Positions 1 to 7,300 of a stretch of 8,490 nt of DNA are shown one piece after another. The notes beneath the pieces were generated by a model. It was given only the letters and a program-made list of their open reading frames with translations. It was not told the DNA's origin and ran no database searches. Position numbers and translations under genes: made by a program. The DNA is from SIAJ01 sp036266155. Its GTDB lineage: Bacteria > Planctomycetota > Planctomycetia > Gemmatales > Gemmataceae. Each line of letters begins with the position of its first letter. The stretch's first letter is position 1. The stretch lies in assembly GCA_036266155.1 (NCBI GenBank), contig DATANR010000190.1:1-8490 (forward strand). The letters are read 5' to 3'.

Positions 1-53
1 CCAAGGCCGGCGTCGCCCTCGCTGCGCTTCGGTCTCTGCCGCATTTGGCCCCG
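1..53. other. Unassigned edge sequence downstream of the enolase-superfamily gene
   Basis: This short GC-rich stretch follows the stop codon of the minus-strand enolase-superfamily gene. On the minus strand an ATG at 44-42 lies 9 nt after that stop, is preceded by GGGG, and stays open to the window edge (reading MRQRPKRSEGDAG). It could be the start of a third operon gene. The Arg/Gly-rich low-complexity reading and the CCCTCGCTGCGCTTCGG string look equally like intergenic repeat sequence. Too little is visible to decide, and no terminator hairpin is evident. Confidence 0.25.
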
Positions 54-1175
54 TTACCGCGATTCCGCGATCAAATAGCGCTTCACGAAATCCTCGTTAA
101 TCGTCACGCCCAAACCGGGCCCATCTGGCGGGCTCATCCAGCCGTCGACTGATTGCACTTTTTCAACCGTCAACTCGTGCCGCAGCGGCGAGTCCTCGAC
201 GCAATCCTCGAACACGAACGCATCGCGACACGTTGACAGCCAGTGAATACACGCGGCAACGGTGACCGGGCTCGTGTAGCAGTGGTTGCACAGCCGGGCG
301 CCGATTTCCTCGACGCGGGCACGGATAAACGCGGCATCGGTGAAGCCGCAGCGTGAAAGATCGACCTGATAAACGTCAAGCGCCCGCCGGTCAATGAACG
401 GCCGAAACGACTCGCGGCCACACTCACCCTCGCCTGCGGCAATCGGGATCGGCGAACGATCGCGGAGCCATACGTAGCCTTCGATGTCGTCCTCGCGCAG
501 CGGTTCCTCGAGCCAGCCGGGCTCGAATTCAGCGAATGCATGCGCTCGCTTCAACGCCGTGCGTGCATCCCAGACGCAGCCGGCGTCGATTAGGAGCATC
601 GCGTCCTTGCCCAGTCCTTCACGAGCGCCGCGCACGAGATCGATATCGAGCTTTTCGTTCTGCCCCATCGGCTCCCAGCCGAACTTGACAGCCGAATAGC
701 CGGCGTCGGCCCAGCGCCGGGCAATTTCACGGGTTGCGCTGCGATCGCGACCGAAAAGAATGCTCGCGTAGCCGCGGATGCGGTCGTGCTGCTTGCCGCC
801 GAGCAGCTTGTGGATCGGTTGGCCGAACGCCTTTCCCTTCAAGTCCCACAGCGCGACATCGACCGCGGCCATCGCCGTGATGCCGACGCCCTTGCGGCCA
901 AAGTACATCGTCCGCCGATACATCTTGTTCCAGAGCCGTTCGTGCTCGAGCGGATCTTCGCCGACGAGCAACTGCCGGAGCCCGCAAGCGATGTTGTGGC
1001 TGAACGGCGCATCGATGATCGCCTTGACGACCTCCGGCGACGAATCCGCCTCACCGACGCCTTCGAGGCCGGTGTCCGTGCGGATGCGGACGAGCACCGA
1101 GTCCTGACTGCTCGCTGTCTTGGCCTGCACGTTCGGGATGCGGAGAATCTGGCAAACGACTTCGGTAATCTTCAT
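54..1175 (-). CDS. Mandelate racemase/muconate lactonizing enzyme family protein (enolase superfamily, probable acid-sugar dehydratase)
   Basis: A cytoplasmic enzyme of 373 residues, a normal full length for the family. The N-terminal capping domain (about 1-125) carries the typical VLVRIRTDTGLEGVGEA stretch. The TIM-barrel part shows the three Mg2+ ligand positions: D197 (LLIDAG), E223/E224 (WLEEPL) and E249 (IAAGEGE). D272 (YQVDLSRCG) and H298 (CNHCY) fit the Asp-His dyad of the mandelate racemase subgroup. Such enzymes abstract the proton alpha to a carboxylate, and many dehydrate sugar acids. At the usual KxK site the protein reads K164-F-G166-W, so the second lysine is absent; this argues against simple racemisation. 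The substrate cannot be named. The ATG at 1175 is preferred over an upstream TTG at 1187 because it has GGGA 6 nt before it and gives the usual MKIT-type start. It is the second gene of a minus-strand pair, about 83 nt after the deacylase stop. Confidence 0.9.
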   Translation of the reverse strand: MKITEVVCQILRIPNVQAKTASSQDSVLVRIRTDTGLEGVGEADSSPEVVKAIIDAPFSHNIACGLRQLLVGEDPLEHERLWNKMYRRTMYFGRKGVGITAMAAVDVALWDLKGKAFGQPIHKLLGGKQHDRIRGYASILFGRDRSATREIARRWADAGYSAVKFGWEPMGQNEKLDIDLVRGAREGLGKDAMLLIDAGCVWDARTALKRAHAFAEFEPGWLEEPLREDDIEGYVWLRDRSPIPIAAGEGECGRESFRPFIDRRALDVYQVDLSRCGFTDAAFIRARVEEIGARLCNHCYTSPVTVAACIHWLSTCRDAFVFEDCVEDSPLRHELTVEKVQSVDGWMSPPDGPGLGVTINEDFVKRYLIAESR

Positions 1176-1191
1176 GTCACGTCCCAACCAG

Positions 1192-1254
1192 TTTGGACGG
1201 GATTAACAGGATCAACAAAATCTGTGCGATCAGTTCTTGTGAATCCTGTCCAAA
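1192..1254. repeat. Imperfect 22-nt inverted repeat (hairpin) between the deacylase and enolase-family genes
   Basis: The left arm at 1192-1213 (TTTGGACGGGATTAACAGGATC) and the reverse complement of the right arm at 1233-1254 match at 18 of 22 positions. The outer 7 bp (TTTGGAC/GTCCAAA) are perfect and the loop is 19 nt. In the minus-strand transcript the stem begins 4 nt after the deacylase stop codon. There is no U-tract, so it is not a classical intrinsic terminator. It could attenuate transcription, protect or process the mRNA, or be a dispersed palindromic repeat. The GATTAACAGGAT core resembles intergenic repeats I recall from planctomycete and other bacterial genomes; that is memory and was not checked. 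Confidence 0.65.
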
Positions 1255-1258
1255 TGTC

Positions 1259-2278
1259 TTACGGCAAGCGACGCGGGTCGACTTCATGCGCGATACACGC
1301 GACGCAATCGCCCTGGCCGACGATGGACGGAGCACGCGTGGCGATCAGGATGCCGGCGGACTCGGCGACAATTCGCATCGGGTCACGATCCGGTCGTTCG
1401 AGGAAGTGCAGGAAGCCGACCGGTTGGCCGGCGCTCACGGTTTCGCCGAGCGGCACTGCGTTCTCGTAGACGCCCGACTCGGGGGCAAAGCAATAGTCCT
1501 CCCAGTTCAACGACTGCACCCAGCGCGTCGGCGCCAGTCCCAGCCCGGCCCGCGTGACCGGCTTGCCCTCCAGAACGCCGAGATGAACAAGCACGTTGCG
1601 CAAGCCCGACTGCGTCAGTCGGTGAACCTGGGCAGTCACGTTCTCGCTGCCGCCCATTTCCGTCGTGATGACGACCTTGCCTTGATTCTCGGCCTCGACC
1701 GGCAAGAGGCCGGTGCCGGCGATGTCGGCGTAGAGGAAGCAGAGGTCGGTGTTCCATGCCTCGGTTCCGGCCAACATCTGCTCCCGCTGCGGTCCGGCTG
1801 GCACGAGGTGCATGTGAGCGCACGGATAGAAATCAACGCTGCGTCCGCCGGTGTGAATGTCGATGACCACATCCGCCAACGGAAAGAGTACGGTCGTGAG
1901 ATAGTCGGCAACGATCTCGCTGACTGTCCCGGCCGGGTTCCCAGGGAAGCACCGATTGAAATTCTTGCCGTCGAGCGGCGACAGACGCGTCGCCGCCTTG
2001 GCGCCCGGCATCGTGAGCGTCGGGATCAGGATGATACGCCCGCGCACCTGCTCGGGTTGCAACTCACGCAGCAAGCGCATAATGGCGATCTGCCCCGGAT
2101 ACTCGTCGCCGTGATTGCCGGCCAGCACGAGCACTGTCGGCCCCTCGCCGCGCTTGAGCACGGCGATCGGCACCATGAGATTGGCCCACCCGCCGAGGTT
2201 GTGCGAGTATGGGACGTACAAGTGGCCGACCTGTTTGCCGGGCTTGTCGAAGTCGACCGATGAGCGAATGGGTGACAT
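1259..2278 (-). CDS. Succinylglutamate desuccinylase/aspartoacylase family protein (DoeB-like N-acyl deacylase)
   Basis: A 339-residue zinc-dependent M14-type amidohydrolase, predicted to be cytoplasmic because no signal peptide is visible. GNHGDEYPG supplies the H56-x-x-E59 zinc ligands, and H142 in DIHTGG is the third. N108-R109 in GKNFNRCFPG fits the substrate-carboxylate binding site, and E207 in ITTEMGG the catalytic Glu. The last 90 or so residues (SGVYENAVPLGETVSAGQ) look like the beta-barrel C-terminal domain of this family. The overall pattern resembles DoeB, the N-acetyl-diaminobutyrate deacetylase of ectoine breakdown, more than aspartoacylase or AstE. No other ectoine gene is present, so substrate is open. 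The start is uncertain: ATG 2278 matches the usual homologue start (MSPIRSSVDFD) but has no clear Shine-Dalgarno, whereas ATG 2308 adds 10 residues and has GGTGA 7 nt upstream. The frame remains open further upstream, but there it runs antisense to the Uma2 gene. It is the first gene of the pair with the enolase-family gene. Confidence 0.9.
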   Translation of the reverse strand: MSPIRSSVDFDKPGKQVGHLYVPYSHNLGGWANLMVPIAVLKRGEGPTVLVLAGNHGDEYPGQIAIMRLLRELQPEQVRGRIILIPTLTMPGAKAATRLSPLDGKNFNRCFPGNPAGTVSEIVADYLTTVLFPLADVVIDIHTGGRSVDFYPCAHMHLVPAGPQREQMLAGTEAWNTDLCFLYADIAGTGLLPVEAENQGKVVITTEMGGSENVTAQVHRLTQSGLRNVLVHLGVLEGKPVTRAGLGLAPTRWVQSLNWEDYCFAPESGVYENAVPLGETVSAGQPVGFLHFLERPDRDPMRIVAESAGILIATRAPSIVGQGDCVACIAHEVDPRRLP

Positions 2279-2307
2279 GTGGGTGCTGGATGAGGAATCG
2301 GTCCTCA

Positions 2308-2316
2308 TGGTATAAT
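2308..2316 (+). promoter_or_regulatory. Extended -10 promoter (TGGTATAAT) of the first Uma2 gene
   Basis: TATAAT at 2311-2316 is a perfect sigma-70 -10 hexamer, preceded by TG at 2308-2309 to give an extended -10. No good -35 is found 17 nt upstream (GGATGA at 2288-2293), which suits an extended -10 promoter. Transcription would begin near 2323, leaving a leader of about 28 nt before the ATG at 2351. The leader carries GAGAGGA at 2337-2343, a strong Shine-Dalgarno 7 nt from the start codon. The element overlaps the 5' end of the divergent deacylase gene. Confidence 0.65.
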
Positions 2317-2350
2317 CACCGCACGCACGCTTGGCCGAGAGGACGGCACG

Positions 2351-2902
2351 ATGGAGAAGCCACCGCCATTTCGCTGGACCGTGGAACAATACGAGAACAT
2401 GATCCGCCACGGCATCCTGACCGAAAACAACAACGTGGAATTGATCCGCGGGGAGATCGTGCCCAAGATGCCAAAAGGAGACTTGCACACCTGGTGTCTC
2501 AAAATCTTAATTCGCCTTTTTGGACCGTTGAGCGACCGAACAATCCTAAGCGTTCAGGACCCAATCTATCTCGCCGACAGCGCACCGGAACCGGACGTGG
2601 TCCTGCTCGCATTCCGCGACGATTGCTACCGATCGGTGAAACCGCGCGCGGCCGACGCGCTGCTCGTCGTCGAAGTCGCGGACAGTTCGCTCAAGTACGA
2701 CCGCGAAGTGAAGGGACCACTCTATGCCGAGAATGGCATCGCGGAATATTGGATCGTCAATCTCGATGGCTGTCTCGAAGTCTTTCGTCAACCGCAGCCA
2801 GACGGCACCTACGCGGACTCGCAAGTCTTGCGTTCGGGCGATTCACTTTCGCTCTCACTCCTGCCAGGTGTATCTGTAGCGGTTGCGGAGTTCCTTCCTT
2901 GA
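2351..2902 (+). CDS. Uma2 family protein (DUF820, PD-(D/E)XK nuclease-like fold)
   Basis: A 183-residue protein of the usual length for the Uma2 family. Family landmarks appear in order: the N-terminal ELIRGEIVPKMP segment (30-41) followed by H46; E80-P-D82 for the first acidic position; LLVVEVADSS with E108 for the second; then K121, Y126 and the GIAEYWIVNLDG strand-turn (129-140) and VFRQP. This places it in the restriction-endonuclease-like superfamily, where D82, E108 and a lysine would form the active site. Nuclease activity and biological role are largely unproven for the family, and no partner gene is evident here. The ADSSLKYDREVKGPLYAENG stretch separates it from the second Uma2 protein in the window. 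It has its own promoter and strong Shine-Dalgarno. It diverges from the deacylase and converges on the DUF1501 gene with 6 nt between stops, so it is probably monocistronic. Confidence 0.9.
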   Translation: MEKPPPFRWTVEQYENMIRHGILTENNNVELIRGEIVPKMPKGDLHTWCLKILIRLFGPLSDRTILSVQDPIYLADSAPEPDVVLLAFRDDCYRSVKPRAADALLVVEVADSSLKYDREVKGPLYAENGIAEYWIVNLDGCLEVFRQPQPDGTYADSQVLRSGDSLSLSLLPGVSVAVAEFLP

Positions 2903-2908
2903 ACTCGT

Positions 2909-4312
2909 TCACGCCACGATCGCCTTCACCACCTCCCCATGCACATCGGTGAGCCGAAAGTAGCGCCCCTGGAACTTGAACGTCAGCCGCGTGTGGTCGA
3001 TCCCCAAACAGTGCAGGATCGTCGCTTGCAGGTCGTGGACGTGGACGCCGTCCTGGGCGACGTTGTAGCCAAAGTCGTCGGTGGCGCCGTGGGTCATGCC
3101 CGGCTTGATGCCGGCGCCGGCGAACCACATCGTGAAGCAACGCGGGTGATGGTCACGGCCGTAGTCGGTGGCCGTCAGCTTGCCTTGCGAATAATTCGTG
3201 CGGCCGAACTCGCCGCCCCAGACGACGAGCGTATCCTTCAGTAGGCCGCGTTGTTTGAGATCGGTCACGAGCGCGTAGCACGCCCGGTCGACGTCCTTGG
3301 CCTGGCGGCGGATGCCGGCCGGCAAGCCGCCATGATGATCCCAGCCGGGATGATAAAGCTGGATGAAGCGCACGTCGCGCTCGGCCAGTCGACGTGCGAG
3401 CAAGCAGTTTGCCGCGAACGTGCCGGGTGTCTTGGCTTCGGGACCGTAGAGGTCGAATGTCTTGGCGTCTTCCTTCGACATGTCCATCACGTCGGGGACG
3501 CTCGTTTGCATCCGGTAAGCCATCTCGTACTGCGCGACGCGCGACGCAATCTCCGGATCGCCCTCCTGTTCGCCTTGCATGGCATGCAACTCCGCCAGTC
3601 GATCGAGCATCTTGCGGCGCGATTCACGCGAGACGCCGTCCGGGTTCGCGAGATAGAGCACCGGGTCTTTGCCGGAGCGGAACTGCACCCCTTGATGAAT
3701 GCTCGGCAAGAAGCCGTTGCCCCACAAGCGGGCGTACAGGCCCTGTTCGGTGCGGTCTTTCGAGATCAGCACGACGAATGCCGGCAGGTTTTCATTGGCG
3801 CTGCCGAGACCATACGAGAGCCATGAGCCCATGCTCGGCCGGCCCGCGAGTTGCGAACCCGTTTGCAAGAACGTGATCGCCGGGTCGTGGTTGATCGCCT
3901 CGGTAAAGCACGACTTCACGAAGCAAAGGTCGTCGGCCATCTTCGCCATGTTCGGCAACAGGTCGCTGAAGGTCGCGCCACTTTTGCCGTGCCGATCGAA
4001 TTTGAAGATCGACCCCGCAAGCGGCAACGTCGCCTGATTGCCCGACATGCCGGTAAGCCGTTGGCCCTTGCGAACGCTTTCGGGCAGGTCCTTGCCATTC
4101 TGCTCGTTGAGCAGTGGCTTGTGATCGAACAAATCGAGTTGACTCGGCCCGCCGGCCATGAACAAGTAAATGATCCGCTTGGCCTTCGCCGTTTGCTCGC
4201 CGCTTGCGGCGTAGCGGGGCAGCAGCGTCGACAAAGCGATTCCGCCGAGCCCGAGCGCGGATTGCCGAAGAAAGAGCCGACGATTTGCTGAAGGAATGAT
4301 GTCGTGGTTCAT
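2909..4312 (-). CDS. DUF1501 domain-containing protein, Tat-exported
   Basis: A 467-residue protein, full length for DUF1501. A twin-arginine signal occupies about residues 8-37: N-R11-R12-L-F-L-R followed by the hydrophobic run ALGLGGIALSTLL. The protein therefore probably folds in the cytoplasm, perhaps with a cofactor or metal, before export. DUF1501 proteins are related to the alkaline-phosphatase/sulfatase superfamily. Visible candidate metal-site motifs are FMAGGPSQLDLFD (51-63), GWDHHGG (323-329), GGEFGRT (366-372) and GRDHHPRC (385-392). C-terminal VHDLQATILHCLGID and the FKFQGRYFRLTDVHG ending are typical of the family. The substrate is unknown; a hydrolase role is inferred from the fold. 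Its ATG lies 4 nt after the stop of the PSD1 gene, so the two are very likely co-transcribed and translationally coupled. No strong Shine-Dalgarno is seen, as expected for coupling. Confidence 0.93.
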   Translation of the reverse strand: MNHDIIPSANRRLFLRQSALGLGGIALSTLLPRYAASGEQTAKAKRIIYLFMAGGPSQLDLFDHKPLLNEQNGKDLPESVRKGQRLTGMSGNQATLPLAGSIFKFDRHGKSGATFSDLLPNMAKMADDLCFVKSCFTEAINHDPAITFLQTGSQLAGRPSMGSWLSYGLGSANENLPAFVVLISKDRTEQGLYARLWGNGFLPSIHQGVQFRSGKDPVLYLANPDGVSRESRRKMLDRLAELHAMQGEQEGDPEIASRVAQYEMAYRMQTSVPDVMDMSKEDAKTFDLYGPEAKTPGTFAANCLLARRLAERDVRFIQLYHPGWDHHGGLPAGIRRQAKDVDRACYALVTDLKQRGLLKDTLVVWGGEFGRTNYSQGKLTATDYGRDHHPRCFTMWFAGAGIKPGMTHGATDDFGYNVAQDGVHVHDLQATILHCLGIDHTRLTFKFQGRYFRLTDVHGEVVKAIVA

Positions 4313-4316
4313 GGTG

Positions 4317-7300
4317 TTATCGCCGCATCACCGCGGCGTCGTGGTTCAGGATCATGAGCGCCACCGATGCCGCCGCGGCGAGTTCCGCCGGCTTCAGTTT
4401 CGCGTCGGTCTTTCCATCGCCGACCGCGAACAGCTTCTCGGCGGCCTTTGCGTCGGCCGTGAAGTATGCCGCTTCCTCGTCAAAGAGCTTCGCGAGGATC
4501 GCTTGCTCCTTCTCCGTCGCGGCCCGCGTGACAACAACGCGAAAGGCCCAGGCCGCCTGCTCGGTCCGCGTTCCGCCGCCTTCCTTCAGCATGCGCTGCC
4601 CAAGGAAACGGGCCGCCTCGATGATCTGCGGATCGTTGAGCAATGCCAGCGCCTGCAGCGGCGTGCTCGTGCTCTGTCGTCGCGCGGTGCAAACGCTACG
4701 GTCAGCGGCATCGAACGCGGTCGATGTCGGGGGCGGGGCCGTTCGCTTCCAGAACGTGTACAGCGTTCGGCGATAGAGGTCCGGGCCCTTCGATTGCGGA
4801 TAGCCTGGCCTGCCCATCGCTTCATCCCACAAGCCCGGCGGCTGATACGGATAGACGCTCGGGCCGCCTTGTTTTTCCACCAGCAAGCCGCTCGTGAACA
4901 GGGCCTGATCGCGCAACATCTCGGCCGTCAGCCGGCGCGCCGGCATGCGCGCGAGCAGTTGACTGTCGGGGTCTTTCGCGAGCAAGTCCGGCGTCACCTT
5001 CGCCGATTGCCGATACGTCGCGGAAAGTGCGATCTGCTTGAGCAGCCGCTTGACGTCCCAGCCATGCTCGATGAAATCGGCCGCGAGCCAGTCGAGCAGT
5101 TCCGGGTGCGTCGGCCCGGAGCCGGTACTGCCGAAGTTGTCCGCCGTCTCGACGATGCCGCGGCCGAACATCTGTTGCCAGAGGCGATTGACCGTCACGC
5201 GCGCCGTCAGTGGATTCGACGGAGACGTCAGCCAGCGGGCGAGGCCGAGTCGATTGCGCGGCTGGTCGGCAGGGAACGGCGGCAGGGCTGAGAGCGTGTC
5301 CGCGTTCACGCGCGCGCCGGGCTGGTCGTAATTGCCGCGTTTCAGAATGTAGGCCGGCTTCGGCTCCTTCATCTCTTCCATCACCATGATTTCGGGGATG
5401 GGATTGATGAACTGGCTCAATGCCCGACGAGCGGCTTTCAACTCGTCAGCCGCCTTCATCGCGCCGGCATCAACCGTGGCGGCGTAGTAGTCAAACAGGT
5501 CGTCGCCGATTCGAGATGCGAGCGGAATTCGCCCAGCGACGTGAGCCACCTCTGCCGCGGTAAGTGCCCGATTGTACACGCGAAATTCGTCGACCGCACC
5601 GCCCTTGAAGCCGTTGTCGCGGAAGCGGTAGCCGATCGCGAGGTTCGGTTCGCCTCCGTAGGTGATGTCCTTCCGTAAGCCGTCGCGGATGACCTGCAGT
5701 TCCGAAAGTTCGCCATCCAGGTAGATCTTGAGTCCTGCAGCGGTGCTCGAACCGTCGTAGGTCACAGTTACGTGCGCCCACGTGTCGACAGGGATCGCCG
5801 TCTTCGTCACGACCTTGAGCGAGTTGCCGGGCCACATGTGGTGCAGGCCCACCGCGACCTTGCCGCTTTCGAGCAGCACCTCGTAGCCGCGGCTGCCGGC
5901 ATCGACCGGGGCCTGGCTGTGATGAATTACCGTCGCTCGCGGCGCGTGATTCGAAGTCTTGAGCCAGAGGCTCAATGTGAATGGATCCGTCCGCGTGAAG
6001 TGGCCGACGTTTGGGAAAACAAAGCCATTCTCGCCACTCAATTCCGCGGCCTGACCGACCTTGCCGGGCACAAGCTTTGGCCCCTCGTGAGCATTGCCGG
6101 GCAGTTTGACGTCGGCGCTGTTGGCGATCTGATTGGCCTTGAGTTCATCAAACGAGTAAGCCGCGACGAGGCCGGGGGTCGTCAATTCCTTGGGTCGCTG
6201 CCACTTCGCAAACGCCTGTTTGGCAGCGAGGCGTGCCGTTGTCAGCTCCTGCTCTTTCGTCGCGATTGCCCCAAGCATCTCCGCGATCTTCTTGTCCTGT
6301 TCGTCGGTCGAGAGCAAGAGCGCCGGCACCGGCGTCGCGGCCGTGAAATAGGATGTTTGCCCGGACTCGTCGATGTTCTGGAAGAAGGCAAACAGCGAGT
6401 AAAAATCCTTCTGCTTGATGGGATCGTACTTATGATCGTGACAACGGCTGCATTCCATCGTCAGGCCGAGGAAGGCCGTGCCGACGGTGTTCACGCGGTC
6501 GACCACGTAGGCCACGCGGAACTCCTCCGCGACGATTCCGCCCTCTTCGTTCTGCATGTGCATGCGATTGAATGCGGTCGCCAGCCTCTGTTCCTTCGTG
6601 GCGCCGGGCAACAGATCGCCTGCGAGCTGCCAAGTGATGAACTCGTCGAAGCGCTGATTGCGATTGAAGGCGTGAATCACCCAGTCGCGATACGGCCAGA
6701 CCGGACGAGCGCGATCGAATTGGTAACCGTGCGTGTCCGCGAAGCGCGCGACGTCCAGCCAGTCGGCCGCCATGCGCTCGCCATAACGATCGCTGGAAAG
6801 CAAGCGATCGACGACCTTCGCATAAGCATCGACTGTTTTGTCTGCAAGAAAGGCATCCGTCTCCGCCGGCGTCGGCGGCAGTCCGGTCAGGTCGAGCGTG
6901 ACGCGCCGCAGCCACATCTCCCGCGTCGCTTCCGGAGCCGGTTTGAGGCCCGCCTGCTCGACGCGCGTCCTGATGAAGTAATCGATCGGCATCACACCGG
7001 CAGGCACTACCGGCTTCTTGATCGGCGTCAATGCCCACGGCTGGCCCCACTTGGCGCCGTCGTCGATCCAGCGCTTGAGCGTGTCGACCTGCTTGGAGGT
7101 CAGCTTGCGATTCGCCTTCGGCGGCGGCATTCGCTCGTCGGCATCCTCGGCGATCAATCGGCGGATCAATTCGCTCTCGCCACTCTTGCCAGGAACGATG
7201 ACGGCCTGACCGTCGCGAACGCGGAACGCGCCTTCCTTCGTGTCGAGCCGGAGCTTCGCCTTGCGCGCTTTCTCGTCCGGCCCATGGCAGAAAAAACAAT

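Noticed and set aside
1192..1254. Interpretation of the hairpin as an intrinsic terminator
   Set aside because: No T-tract follows the stem on either strand, the loop is long, and the downstream gene appears to belong to the same unit.
1193..2263. A 356-codon open frame on the plus strand, antisense to the deacylase
   Set aside because: It has no recognisable motif, and the minus strand carries all the zinc-deacylase active-site residues in order.
2279..2488. Extension of the deacylase frame upstream to 2488
   Set aside because: The added residues show no family similarity and lie antisense to the Uma2 gene and its promoter. Starts at 2278 or 2308 are far more credible.
4296..5291. A 331-codon open frame on the plus strand over the 3' part of the PSD1 gene
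   Set aside because: It is very Arg-rich and low in complexity, a typical shadow of the DUF1553 coding sequence on the other strand.
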